The translations under genes and the position numbers were made by a program. Below are positions 51,001-59,145 of a stretch of DNA of 64,000 nucleotides, piece after piece. Location: assembly GCA_910576325.1 (NCBI GenBank), contig CAJTIM010000013.1, positions 1-64,000 of the forward strand, written 5' to 3'. Each line of letters begins with the position of its first letter. Within the stretch, counting starts at the first letter, position 1. The notes beneath the pieces were generated by a model. That model was given only the letters and a program-made list of their open reading frames with translations. It did no database searches and was not told where the DNA came from. Source of the stretch: Clostridia bacterium. Its GTDB lineage: Bacteria; Bacillota; Clostridia; Lachnospirales; Lachnospiraceae.

Positions 51001-53409
51001 CAGCTCCGGAATCACTTCTCCCTCCGGATTTTGAGCGTAGTCGATTGCGGCTCTTTCCCCTGAAAAATCATAATCCACAAAATCCTCCGCCTGATAATTT
51101 CCGTTTTCATCCGGCACAATGGTTCCGTCTTTTACCCTGCTCAAATCACGGATAAGATAAATGGTAAAGCCTGCCTGTAAAAGTTCCGCTTCTGAATCTT
51201 CACCGTCATCCCCCACCTTAATCATTTCAAATGCCTGCTTCTTTACCTGCTCAAACACATCTTTATTTTGTATCACAACCAGCTTTGTTTCATCGCCATA
51301 GGCCAGGACCACATCATATTTTGTAGTATCCAGAAGATACCCCTCCGAGGGAGCAATTTCCTTTAGATAATACTTGCCAAGATACAAGCCATCCACAGAT
51401 GCCGTACCAGAAGCATCCGTTTCCAGCCGTGTTACCAGTTCATCCGCTTTATAAAGGACTCCCGTCACACCGTCCGGATGCAAAATATTCTCTTTCGCAT
51501 ACAGGCCATAGACTGCATGTTCCAAGGTTGCGTCTCCCTGGCTCTTGTTGGTTCTCCTTTCCGCATCCTTTTTGATAATGGAAATCTTGCCTGTTACATG
51601 TTCATTTATAAACTTTCCGCCTGCATTTGTAATGGACACCGTCTGGCCGTGAAGCCCCTGATTCACCTGAAAGCCGTATTTCACCTTGTTCACATTGCTG
51701 CCTGCTGTTTTACCTGCTCCCTCATCGGCCCAGTCTCCATAGTAGCCTGCAGGAGCCTTTGTTTCCTGGACGTAGAATTTCCCTGCGTTTGACTCGTTAA
51801 AATATACTCTGGAAGAGAGATAGCTTCCATCCGCCTGCTTTTGGAATGTCACCTGCTCGGAAAGATTGCCGTTTTCCGCTGTCACGGTAAATACCGCCTG
51901 ATTCACAATCTGCTTCCCTGTCTCAGCATCTGCCTTGGGGATCCGGATTCTTACCCAGTAGGGATCATTGACAAATACTCCGCCCCCGGCATTGCTGATC
52001 ACCTTTTCCGCATTGGAATCTCCCTCGGAAATAGAGAAATGATAGTGATTGTTGTCTGTAAGATAGCCGGAAGGCGTTGAAACCTCCTTAACATAGTAGC
52101 CCTTTCCCGGCGTTGTGGTTGTAATAACGGTGGAAGTATACGTGTCCCCACTACGGTTAAAGACAGCACCCGTATCTTTCCCATTATCCTCATAAATCTT
52201 AAACCGCACGCTCTGGGAAATGCCTGCTCCTGTTATGGTGTCTTTCTTATTCAAAACCACATAAGCGGAATACTCTTTCGGCTTTGACATCCAGGAGCCG
52301 GCCGTTAAAAGATACTGATTCGGTCCATTAGACCAAAATTCTATACCGCTTGTGACACGGCCGTCATCCGCATCACGCACCCAGTCAGCCATTGATTTAA
52401 ACAAGTCCGTCGCAATCTGTGTATTCAATACGGATACCTGACTCAGCATAGGGCTGATGGCTGCCGCCATGCTCTCCGCACTTCCCCAGCGATTGTTCCG
52501 CACCAGCCACATAGCCGCCTGTGTAATCGCATAATTTCCTGTATTATCATGGATAGCCTGTGCTTCCCGATACCAGCCATAGATTTTAACCAGAAGATCC
52601 GCCTGCTCATTGGAAATCCCCAGTTCCTCCGGAGACACCGCCGTATATGTCATGCCTGTTGAGCAGGCTCCGCCGTACAGGATGCAGAACGCTTCCTCTC
52701 CATTCAGACGTATTTGCTTCATGGGACCATGATCACCGGAACCAAATGCACTGATTGCCCCCAGTCTGCCGCTGGAAACATTGGAGGAAAAAGATACTGT
52801 CGCCGTATCTCCTACGGAAGCTGCATCAATTCCGCTCTCGTTCATTTTCATCAGAATCTTTGACAGCCCCTCTGCATATGCATCATACCCGTCCGCTCCT
52901 GCCATAACCGCATACAAATCATCCAGAGTAAGTCCATTCTCATTCAGGTACTCCAGATCTTCCACGTCAAGAAAATCCCAGATCGAATACCGGAAAAAGG
53001 AATCCTTGTCCACATCCGTGCTCAAAAGACGGATCATTTCCTCCATACTCTGCTCGCCGTAGAAAATACCGGTACGTCCGCCGGAAGCCTCCGGCTCTTC
53101 AACAGCTTCCTCTTCCTTTTTCGCTTCCTCTAAAGTTCCATCCGGCAAGCCCTCTGTCAAATCAGAAGCCGCATCGTCAGATATGATATCCTTTGTATCT
53201 ATGCTGTTTTCTGCCTTATCCGTGTTCATCTCTGTGCTTTCAATCGTGTCTTTAACCGTTCCTCCTTCCATTGTCTCTTCCGCTGCTTCTGTTATTGTTT
53301 CTCCCGTTACTCCCGGCTCGGATGCCGCCGCAGGCAATCCGCAGTTCATCATACAGATGGCTGCTGCCAATATGCCTGCAATCATCCGTTTCCATCTTAC
53401 ATTTTTCAT
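48049..53409 (-). CDS. Giant LPxTG adhesin with thioester domain and Cna-B repeats
   Basis: 1786 residues from ATG 53409 (AAGGAGAGGCCAGA ahead). Signal peptide (about 1-29), an acidic low-complexity region, then a thioester domain with Cys242 (FCILYGG) and Gln297 (ITQAAMW), which can form a host-reactive thioester. About a dozen Cna-B/SpaA modules follow, with repeated forms such as KADAETKEALEGAVFGLYA and LPLGKYYLVETK, expected to self-seal by isopeptide bonds. It ends LPQTGD, a hydrophobic helix and KKAKEK for sortase anchoring. Binds host surfaces or partner cells. Lies in the segregation-gene operon region. Confidence 0.92.
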   Translation of the reverse strand: MKNVRWKRMIAGILAAAICMMNCGLPAAASEPGVTGETITEAAEETMEGGTVKDTIESTEMNTDKAENSIDTKDIISDDAASDLTEGLPDGTLEEAKKEEEAVEEPEASGGRTGIFYGEQSMEEMIRLLSTDVDKDSFFRYSIWDFLDVEDLEYLNENGLTLDDLYAVMAGADGYDAYAEGLSKILMKMNESGIDAASVGDTATVSFSSNVSSGRLGAISAFGSGDHGPMKQIRLNGEEAFCILYGGACSTGMTYTAVSPEELGISNEQADLLVKIYGWYREAQAIHDNTGNYAITQAAMWLVRNNRWGSAESMAAAISPMLSQVSVLNTQIATDLFKSMADWVRDADDGRVTSGIEFWSNGPNQYLLTAGSWMSKPKEYSAYVVLNKKDTITGAGISQSVRFKIYEDNGKDTGAVFNRSGDTYTSTVITTTTPGKGYYVKEVSTPSGYLTDNNHYHFSISEGDSNAEKVISNAGGGVFVNDPYWVRIRIPKADAETGKQIVNQAVFTVTAENGNLSEQVTFQKQADGSYLSSRVYFNESNAGKFYVQETKAPAGYYGDWADEGAGKTAGSNVNKVKYGFQVNQGLHGQTVSITNAGGKFINEHVTGKISIIKKDAERRTNKSQGDATLEHAVYGLYAKENILHPDGVTGVLYKADELVTRLETDASGTASVDGLYLGKYYLKEIAPSEGYLLDTTKYDVVLAYGDETKLVVIQNKDVFEQVKKQAFEMIKVGDDGEDSEAELLQAGFTIYLIRDLSRVKDGTIVPDENGNYQAEDFVDYDFSGERAAIDYAQNPEGEVIPELFTDGKGFLRSPELAYGSYVVVETTVPDEYMRIQPFIVRVTEDSRTAQTWRVFMDDAFTAKIKIVKGDSTSCETILKEGTKYRIYDMEQEKYVEQWITYPNKVCYGTKERPYAVSKEGYLLTPDTLPVGTYRLEEVEAPDGYVLNGYEGYSENGTIVEVPKDAVIFRISTGEAYQIDGDTKEAVITVVQKNDRQLGALRLYKQGEMLDSYDGEFQYVLAGIKGAEFSVYARDEILSPDNQGTVLLEKDQLAGTITTGEDGKGYLENLPLGSYYVMETKAGDGFVLNREVQEFTISYAGQEVCVVYEDMAYTNARQKVSLSIEKKDAETKEAVSGAVFGLYAKEPIENRLGEVIVEADTLLETVTSDERGQVLFTKDYPFFSYYVKELERAKGYITNEEMVVFEPAYQGQDVEIAEYSDEFFNIPTTTEVTKEDITSGVELSGAALSVLDKEGNVIDTWTSRAGEKHVIKRLEVGRTYILCEEYAPYGYLKAEDVEFTVEDTGEVRSVVMQDAVPTGTIIVNKDGEFLQDARVLEEHWYDVIFQYFKKSLAGVAFKVYAAEDIVSPDGLDTLYYEKDQLVGVITTNEKGIAKLEELPLGKYYLVETKTLEGFVLNQEPTEADLSYVDQDTKVVYAGMNVTNERQKVQITVTKADAETKEALEGAVFGLYAAEDIVNVDGKVVTSKDSLVGKAVTWKDGRCVFLNDLPLGRYYVKEMEAPKGYVLSGEVFNLDASYQGEYVKVIELKAEFENYPTKLEISKTDITGEHELDDAVLSIIDKDGHVVETWKSNGTPHYIERIPTGEYTLREETAPYGYKIAADVKFTVEDTKEIQKVSMKDEVVLGRILIEKTDKDTGKGIKGVEFEIRDKDGEVIETLVTDKDGHAESEELPIAVFTDGNYAEDIKYFVVETKAADRYILDSTPHEVMLKYEGDAPDLVKYTLKLTNTPTEPKLPQTGDNLNLWLIGCVGVLIMTFGILLRKKAKEK

Positions 53410-53510
53410 TCTGGCCTCTCCTTTCTGCCCACAAAAAAGACAGCCATATTCGGCTGCCTGATACTCTGCTCCTATTCTTTTTGGACTGTCTCTTGCCCTT
53501 GCCATTTTTC

Positions 53511-53690
53511 CTACCCCTTTCCGGCTGCTCCTGTCATTACCAGCACCAATCTAACTGCCAGGACAAACAACACCAGAAACAGCTTTGCCATTCCAAGCGT
53601 CAGCTTCAGTACCCACAATAACATCTGCAATCCCCATTTCAATACGGTTAAAAAAAGGATACCTGTCTTTTGCAAAACGATTTTTGTCAT
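53511..53690 (-). CDS. 59-residue hydrophobic protein
   Basis: ATG 53690 follows GGGGAGGAAAGCAAT; stop TAG 53511-53513. Nearly entirely hydrophobic (ILFLTVLKWGLQMLLWVLKL then LFLVLFVLAVRLVLV), one long or two short membrane helices. Sits between the ParR-like gene and the adhesin. Not recognised; too short for most gene callers. Confidence 0.6.
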   Translation of the reverse strand: MTKIVLQKTGILFLTVLKWGLQMLLWVLKLTLGMAKLFLVLFVLAVRLVLVMTGAAGKG

Positions 53691-53737
53691 ATTGCTTTCC
53701 TCCCCAAAAAGATGATTCTCCTCAATTAGCTTTCCTC

Positions 53738-54169
53738 TTATCCCCAGCCATCCGCAAGGCTTTCTATTACCGGATCATTCTCCGTTTTCTCTTCTCTCAC
53801 GCTTTTATAAGCGCCGGATACCTGCCCATCCCCAATCCCGATTCCCTGAATGATTCCCGTCCCTTTCGTCAGAGCCGTCCCAAGCAGTATGATAATTTCA
53901 TTCTTCATTTCTTCTCTCAATTCCCTGCGGACGTTCTCCAGATCCTGCCGTGAAATGTACTTTGTTTCCTTTTTACTCTCCTTAAAGAGTCCCTCCTCCT
54001 GAAAGCTCCGGATATAAAAATCTGCCGCATCAATCAAAAACTGGTTTACGGATTTGTGAATCTCCGTATTCAGCTTTGCCAGAACCTGATGTATCCGCCT
54101 GTGCTGTTCGTTATCCAAGTTCATCCGCAGATTATGATAGACAATGTTCCCCTTTGCTATTTTTCTCAC
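53738..54169 (-). CDS. ParR-like partner of the actin-like protein
   Basis: 143 residues, GTG start overlapping the stop of the actin-like gene. An RHH-like N-terminus (IVYHNLRMNLDNEQHRRIHQVLAKLN) is followed by a helix and a disordered tail. Position and size fit a ParR centromere-binding adaptor; sequence similarity itself is weak. Confidence 0.6.
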   Translation of the reverse strand: MRKIAKGNIVYHNLRMNLDNEQHRRIHQVLAKLNTEIHKSVNQFLIDAADFYIRSFQEEGLFKESKKETKYISRQDLENVRRELREEMKNEIIILLGTALTKGTGIIQGIGIGDGQVSGAYKSVREEKTENDPVIESLADGWG

Positions 54170-55095
54170 CCCAATCCAAACTCTTTTTTGTGGGCAGAGA
54201 GATACATCCTGCCGAGATATTCATAACCCTTTACGTTTGCTTTTACATCCTCAATGTATTGGATGTTGCTCTCTTTACGGCTTCCAAAGCTTTTCATTAC
54301 CTTAGCTCCGCCTCCTACAAACACAATTTCAGCAATATCAAGGTTGTATCCGTGTTCAATCAGCATGTGATAGACTTTCTCTGCGTATTCTCTCAGAGAT
54401 TCTTTCACAATCTCCAGGTACTTCTGCGGCAGGCTTCCTTTTCCGGTTTTTATAATCTCCTGAATATCCTCTTCCTCAATCTCATTGCCAAGCTGACGGA
54501 CGCATTGCTCATTAATGGTTCTCATGCACTTAATCAATCCCTGTTTAATTGTGATACATTCCGCTTCATTTGGTGCGGAATTTTCAATAGGCATGATGTC
54601 TATGGTCCAGCTCCCAATATCTACGACTACCACCCGTTTCGGCAGCGTCTTAAGCCTGTCCGCTACCGCCGCATAGCATTGGGGAAATACGGATACTCTG
54701 GCAATTTTCATCTGATACTGCTCCTTTTCAAACCGGAAAGCAATCTCTTTATTTCTTGCCAGATAGCTGATGAAGTCCTGCTTTTCGGCTCCAAAGCGTG
54801 TGAGAGGCAGGCCGACGGATAAAAGAACATTTGCATTTCTCATTCCTCTTCTATTCAATTCCTTTGCAGCCGCCGCCAGTGTGAGAATATAAAAGCTGTC
54901 ATTTTCTACCTTTAAATCCCTTACCTCCAGCCGCTTGCCGCCTACTTTATAATAAGAACCCTGAAACTCCACCACGTCCTCATAAAAGGCCGGCTCTGTT
55001 GTGATTTCCTTTACTCCGGTGGTGAACACCTGGCTGACCGTCTTCATTCCGGACCAGCCGTGGTCTATTCCAATAACCTCGATGTGTTTATTCAT
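54166..55095 (-). CDS. ParM/StbA-type actin-like ATPase
   Basis: 309 residues from ATG 55095 (AAGAGGAGAAACAGT). Phosphate-1 loop GIDHGWSGMKT, phosphate-2 loop VVVDIGSWTIDIM, adenosine loop IVFVGGGAKVM: a full actin fold. It polymerises to push apart copies of a plasmid or excised element. Its presence here argues that the surrounding DNA is or was an extrachromosomal or integrative element. Confidence 0.9.
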   Translation of the reverse strand: MNKHIEVIGIDHGWSGMKTVSQVFTTGVKEITTEPAFYEDVVEFQGSYYKVGGKRLEVRDLKVENDSFYILTLAAAAKELNRRGMRNANVLLSVGLPLTRFGAEKQDFISYLARNKEIAFRFEKEQYQMKIARVSVFPQCYAAVADRLKTLPKRVVVVDIGSWTIDIMPIENSAPNEAECITIKQGLIKCMRTINEQCVRQLGNEIEEEDIQEIIKTGKGSLPQKYLEIVKESLREYAEKVYHMLIEHGYNLDIAEIVFVGGGAKVMKSFGSRKESNIQYIEDVKANVKGYEYLGRMYLSAHKKEFGLG

Positions 55096-55273
55096 ACTGT
55101 TTCTCCTCTTCCTTTTGTTTCTCAACATGTTCCCAATAGAATTGATCCAAAAAATTTCTTTGAACCTCCTTATCCTGTAATTCCTCAAACTTCCTTTCAG
55201 CCATCCCTGCTGACTTTGCAAGTGAAAAAGACATAACTATCATAAACGCAAGGAATATTCCAATCCCTATCAT
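55088..55273 (-). CDS. Small single-helix membrane protein
   Basis: 61 residues: membrane helix (about 3-19), then a charged helix (AERKFEELQDKEVQRNFLDQFYWEHVEKQKEEE). Overlaps both neighbours (ATGA at 55270; 8 bases with the actin-like gene). Function unknown. Confidence 0.6.
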   Translation of the reverse strand: MIGIGIFLAFMIVMSFSLAKSAGMAERKFEELQDKEVQRNFLDQFYWEHVEKQKEEEKQYE

Positions 55274-55419
55274 CTACATTCCCTCCCTTCCTGCTTCGTT
55301 TCTCTAAAAATCTTTTCGCACACAGAATCCGGAATCGTTGCTCTTGCCCTGCCTTTTTCACTGTCTGGCTCCATCAGCTTGTCCAGGAACCAAATCAGCT
55401 TCCGCTTTGTCACGGCCAC
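55270..55419 (-). CDS. Small protein heading the segregation operon
   Basis: 49 residues from GTG 55419, chosen because AAAAGGAGGT lies seven bases ahead; the frame is open further up but without a site. AVTKRKLIWFLDKLMEPDSEKG then IPDSVCEKIFRETKQE. Unknown family. Confidence 0.5.
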   Translation of the reverse strand: MAVTKRKLIWFLDKLMEPDSEKGRARATIPDSVCEKIFRETKQEGRECR

Positions 55420-55450
55420 ACTTAGTACCTCCTTTTCCGGGCGAAAAAAA

Positions 55451-55693
55451 TAGGACCAAGTCAGCGCTCCAAAGAACAGCAAATACTGCTGCCAATACTT
55501 TGGCCGAAAGCTAATTTAGTCCTATCTAAATCACAATATTCAGTTAGTTTTTAAACATAAAAAGCCGGATGCCGGCAGTCTATCCACCGCATGTTAAATA
55601 AATGCAAAATTTGTTATTCCTATGATAAAACGGGCCCGTCCTAACTGAAAATAACCATCCAAACCAGCTTTTTTCGTAGGACTAAATCAGCGG
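55451..55693. repeat. Three copies of a 16-bp motif upstream of the segregation operon
   Basis: TAGGACCAAGTCAGCG (55451), TAGGACTAAATTAGC (minus strand, 55524 to 55510) and TAGGACTAAATCAGCG (55677). An inverted TTCAGTTAG/CTAACTGAA pair (55539 and 55641) lies between. May be a ParR-bound centromere or the element's end. The stretch 55420-55719 holds no gene. Confidence 0.6.
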
Positions 55694-55719
55694 AAACCCT
55701 AGATTTTATTGGGTTTTTG

Positions 55720-56067
55720 CTAACCTGACATTATAATAACAGGTTCCCCCGTATCGATAATTCCCACAATGACGCCTTCTCCCCGAAGCCGTAGCACCGA
55801 ATGTTCCAAAAGCTGCATAATCCCGCTCTTCTCCAGATTTTCATTTTCCAGAAGCGTATAGAGGATGGGAAATACCTCGTAGCTGTAAGGAAGGCGATTC
55901 TGCTCCAGAATACGCGATTCCACATAAAAAACAGCGTAAAAATCATTGAGAATCTGTACGCAATATTGAGGAAACAGACGCTCAAGCTCTCTCACGCTGT
56001 AATCAGACTTCCAGATAAAGTCCACATAATCCTCCGACATAATTTTCTCTCTGCAATCTTCTGCCAT
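55720..56067 (-). pseudogene. S8 subtilase, truncated after the catalytic Asp motif
   Basis: 115 residues. SEDYVDFIWKSDYSVRELERLFPQYCVQILNDFYAVFYV and LRGEGVIVGIIDTG match the N-terminal region of clostridial subtilases; IIDTG holds the catalytic Asp. After GATACGGGG the frame enters unrelated sequence (EPVIIMSG) and stops. His and Ser parts are missing, so it is inactive. The rest of the gene is not in the window. The break probably marks the end of the outer inserted element. Confidence 0.8.
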
Positions 56068-56177
56068 AGTATGCCCCGTTTCACAGCTGTCCGCCGTGAA
56101 CGGACAGCTGTCTCATGTTATTGCTTCTACTTTATTCATTGAGCCGGTTGTCTTATGAATATATAACATCAGCTATA

Positions 56178-56212
56178 TAAAAAGAATAAAGCCTGAGCAA
56201 TTAAGCCCAGGC
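56178..56212 (-). terminator. Terminator of the precorrin-2 dehydrogenase operon
   Basis: Minus strand GCCTGGGC-ttaatt-GCTCAGGC followed by TTTATTCTTTTT. Lies 26 bases beyond the stop at 56239. Confidence 0.8.
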
Positions 56213-56238
56213 AAAACCTTTCTTTATCAAATTGGAAT

Positions 56239-56697
56239 CTACAGCCTTTCCACCACTCCCCGAATCGCCTCCGAAGCCGCCCGCGCCCTCTTATGATCCA
56301 TCCCCCCCGCCGTAACGCCCGCCACCAGATCATCCTTAACGGCAAGCCCCGGAAAATAAAAATCACAAAGGCTTTTATCACTGCTCACATTCACCGGAAT
56401 CCGTTTCCCCCGGCACTCCGCGGCTATCCGTGCATTTACCTCCTTATCACTCACTGCCGCCAAAACCAGACACACATCTTCCCCAATCTCTCCCGGATGA
56501 TAAACAGCCCTTTTCAATAAAATCCTGCCTTCCTTTGCCAGCTTTTCCACTTCCGGCAAAGCCCCTGGCGCAATCACCGTAAGCTCACAGCCGAAGTCCA
56601 GGAGAGCCAAAATTCTACGGGACCCGACAACCCCGGCCCCGTAGACAACAATTTTCTTTCCTTCCAGATTTACAAACAAGGGAAAATACCGGCTCAT
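56239..56697 (-). CDS. Precorrin-2 dehydrogenase (SirC/Met8-like)
   Basis: 152 residues from ATG 56697; overlaps the YbaK stop (ATGA) and AGGAGGT lies inside that gene's end. YFPLFVNLEGKKIVVYGAGVVGSRRI is the NAD-binding start; PVNVSSDKSLCDFYFPG and VTAGGMDHKRARAASEAIR complete the family pattern. Oxidises precorrin-2 to sirohydrochlorin for siroheme or cobalamin. Slightly short, lacking the C-terminal helical domain, as in many clostridial forms. Confidence 0.9.
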   Translation of the reverse strand: MSRYFPLFVNLEGKKIVVYGAGVVGSRRILALLDFGCELTVIAPGALPEVEKLAKEGRILLKRAVYHPGEIGEDVCLVLAAVSDKEVNARIAAECRGKRIPVNVSSDKSLCDFYFPGLAVKDDLVAGVTAGGMDHKRARAASEAIRGVVERL

Positions 56698-57176
56698 ACC
56701 TCCTGCTCCTGCCAGCCCTTGCACACATCAATCCATTCCTTTGCGCGGGAATACCGCATAAGCTCCTCCATATTAAGCTCTATGGCGCTGTTGGAGCTAC
56801 CCGCCGCCGGAAACACAGTCTCAAACCTTTTCATGGATTCATCCAGGTAAACGCTTACCGTGTCCGGAATCCCAAAGGGGCATACGCCGCCCACGGCATG
56901 GCCAATCTTCTCCGCCACTTCCTCTTGGGACAGCATAACTGCCTTCTTTCCGAACTTGTCCTTGTATTTCCGGTTGTCAATCTTGGCGTCTCCGGCCGCC
57001 ACAATGAGAATCGGGTCTTCGCCCACCTTAAAGGACAAGGTTTTTGCAATCCGCGCCGGAATGCAGCCCACGGCCTGAGCCGCCAGATCCACCGTAGCAC
57101 TGGAGACCGGAAATTCCAGAATCCGTTCCTCCATTCCATAGGAAGAAAAATACCTGCGTACAATCTCTATCGACAT
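56694..57176 (-). CDS. YbaK/ProX-type aminoacyl-tRNA deacylase
   Basis: 160 residues. ARIAKTLSFKVGEDPILIVAAGDAKIDNRKYKDKFG has the catalytic Lys region; HAVGGVCPFGIP and SSNSAIELNMEEL complete the fold. Removes mischarged amino acids from tRNA in trans. Coupled to the precorrin-2 dehydrogenase. Confidence 0.92.
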   Translation of the reverse strand: MSIEIVRRYFSSYGMEERILEFPVSSATVDLAAQAVGCIPARIAKTLSFKVGEDPILIVAAGDAKIDNRKYKDKFGKKAVMLSQEEVAEKIGHAVGGVCPFGIPDTVSVYLDESMKRFETVFPAAGSSNSAIELNMEELMRYSRAKEWIDVCKGWQEQEV

Positions 57177-57202
57177 AATAAAAACTCCTTTATTCCAGTT
57201 CC

Positions 57203-57342
57203 GCTGTCCCTTGTACAGTACCCTTTAACTAGTAGTCCGTATCGGAAATATGCACAAGGATTTCCGGTACGGACTACTAGAACGATTTCCAGCCACTAAC
57301 TGCTGTGTCTGTAAATCGTTCCGGCACTGTACAAGAGACAGC
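57203..57342. repeat. 140-nt branched palindrome
   Basis: Outer arms GCTGTC-CTTGTACAGT and ACTGTACAAG-GACAGC (57203-57222 / 57323-57342) enclose two hairpins: CTAGTAGTCCGTA-CGGAAAT (57229-57249) with its complement (57260-57280), and AACGATTT/AAATCGTT (57281-57288 / 57313-57320). Immediately behind the Hsp70 stop codon. Confidence 0.85.
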
Positions 57343-57346
57343 CGTT

Positions 57347-59038
57347 TTAAAAATCTTCTTCCAACTCTTTAAGCGCCAGCTTCAAATCCTCCCGCGCCTC
57401 CTCAATCTTTCCCCGGTCACGTGTGTTCAGCGCTTCTTCAAACTTCCGAATCTCCATATCAATGATCCGCCTGGTATCCCCCATGCTCTCCTCGTAAAGC
57501 CGCTCGCAGCGCAGAAGCAGAAGCTTGTTCTCCTCCTGATCCCTGGGATGGATCTTCAGATAGGACAATTCCTCCATGCGCTCCTGGATTTCCTCGTCGG
57601 TCATCTCATTTTCCTGACTCTTGATAATCTGCTTGCGCACCTCTCCGGTGGAAAGCACCTTCACTTCCACCTCCAGAATGGAGTTGATATCATAAGTATA
57701 AGTTACATCCACGGACTCTTCGCCCGCCCGGTTCTTGGGCACATTCACCGTCAGCTCTCCAAGAAGCAGATTGTTCGCCGCAAAACGGCTCTCCCCCTGA
57801 AGAATATTAATAGTAATCTTGCTCTGATCATCATGAAGGGTATAAAACCGCTCCGTGCGGCTGGCCGGAATCACCGTATTCCGCTCAATAATCGGACAGT
57901 AATGTCCCGACTCATAGCGCCCGTTTCCGCGGTTCACAGTCACCTCCGTACCCAGGGTGAAAGAACACACATCCGTGAGAATCACTTCCTTCACCGCCTG
58001 GTTCCGCTCCTTCATGGCAGCCTGGATAGCCGCCCCCAGAGCCACCGCCTCGTCGGGATGGACGGAAGTATCCGGGAACTTCCGAAACAGTTTAATAATA
58101 AAATTTTTCACCACCTGGAGACGGGTCGCCCCGCCCACAAGCACCACCACATTGATATCCGACAGCTTAATATGAGCATCCGCCAGACTTCTCTGAACTG
58201 GCTTTCGAATCTTATCCAAAAGAGGCTCGCACTGTTCCTCGTACTCCTTCTGGGTAATCTCCAGCTCTTCCGCCTTTCCGTCAATGGTACAGGTAAATTT
58301 TGACTTGGCACTGTCCGCAAAGCCCAGCTTACATTCCTCCGCCGCTTTGTGAAGCATGCCTCGGGTCTTGCTGTCCAGCGTATCCACATCTATTTTCTTC
58401 TTCTGGAGAAACAGCTTTTCCAGTACATCCGTAAAGTCCTCGCCTCCCAGATAATTGTCCCCGGCCACGGCCCGAACCTCCAGAATATTCTGAAACAGCT
58501 CCAGAATGGAGACGTCAAAGGTGCCGCCGCCCAAGTCAAAAACAAGAAACTTCGTATTTTTCGTCTTTTCATAAAGGCCGTAGGCAATGGCCGCCGCCGT
58601 AGGCTCGCTGATAATACGCTCTACCTTTAAACCCGCCAGCTCCCCGGCGCGCTTGGTCGCTTTTCGCCTCTTGTCGTCAAAGTAGGCCGGAACGCTGATC
58701 ACAGCCTCCGTCACCTCTTCCTTCAGATAAGCTTCCGCATCCTCTTTCAGAGAACGAAGCACAAAGGAAGACAACTCCTCCGCGGTAAACTGCTTGTGTC
58801 CCAGATCAAACTTCTTGGTGCTTCCCATGCTCCGCTTAAACACCTGAGCCGTCGTACCCGGGTACAAAAGCCCCCGCTCACGGGCCGTCTCGCCCACATA
58901 GATCTGGTCGTTCTCGTCCACGCTTACAATAGAGGGCGTCAGATTCTTCCCTAAACGGTTGGGAATAATTTTCGGCCCGTCCTCCGTAAAGTAAGCGGCC
59001 AGACTGTTTGTTGTTCCTAAATCAATTCCAATAATCAT
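57347..59038 (-). CDS. Hsp70 (DnaK/HscA-like) paralogue
   Basis: 563 residues from ATG 59038; upstream codons lack family sequence. MIIGIDLGTTNSLAAYF, then VISVPAYFDDKRRKATKRAGELAGL, VFDLGGGTFDVSIL and VVLVGGATRLQVV are the actin-fold nucleotide motifs. The substrate domain and a short lid follow; the C-terminal acidic tail of housekeeping DnaK is absent. Next to a giant TPR/J-like gene, so a dedicated chaperone pair is likely. Not the grpE-dnaK-dnaJ locus. Confidence 0.92.
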   Translation of the reverse strand: MIIGIDLGTTNSLAAYFTEDGPKIIPNRLGKNLTPSIVSVDENDQIYVGETARERGLLYPGTTAQVFKRSMGSTKKFDLGHKQFTAEELSSFVLRSLKEDAEAYLKEEVTEAVISVPAYFDDKRRKATKRAGELAGLKVERIISEPTAAAIAYGLYEKTKNTKFLVFDLGGGTFDVSILELFQNILEVRAVAGDNYLGGEDFTDVLEKLFLQKKKIDVDTLDSKTRGMLHKAAEECKLGFADSAKSKFTCTIDGKAEELEITQKEYEEQCEPLLDKIRKPVQRSLADAHIKLSDINVVVLVGGATRLQVVKNFIIKLFRKFPDTSVHPDEAVALGAAIQAAMKERNQAVKEVILTDVCSFTLGTEVTVNRGNGRYESGHYCPIIERNTVIPASRTERFYTLHDDQSKITINILQGESRFAANNLLLGELTVNVPKNRAGEESVDVTYTYDINSILEVEVKVLSTGEVRKQIIKSQENEMTDEEIQERMEELSYLKIHPRDQEENKLLLLRCERLYEESMGDTRRIIDMEIRKFEEALNTRDRGKIEEAREDLKLALKELEEDF

Positions 59039-59145
59039 TCCATGTTCCTCTAGTCTCTTATATATGTCTTTTTGTTTCAAATCCGAACTGCTCTCATACA
59101 TCCTCCCAAAATCAGTATCGGAACAGAAGCATGTTTCCGAATCCG

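Noticed and set aside
57305..58303. 332-codon rightward frame opposite the Hsp70 gene
   Set aside because: Antisense shadow of clear Hsp70 coding sequence.
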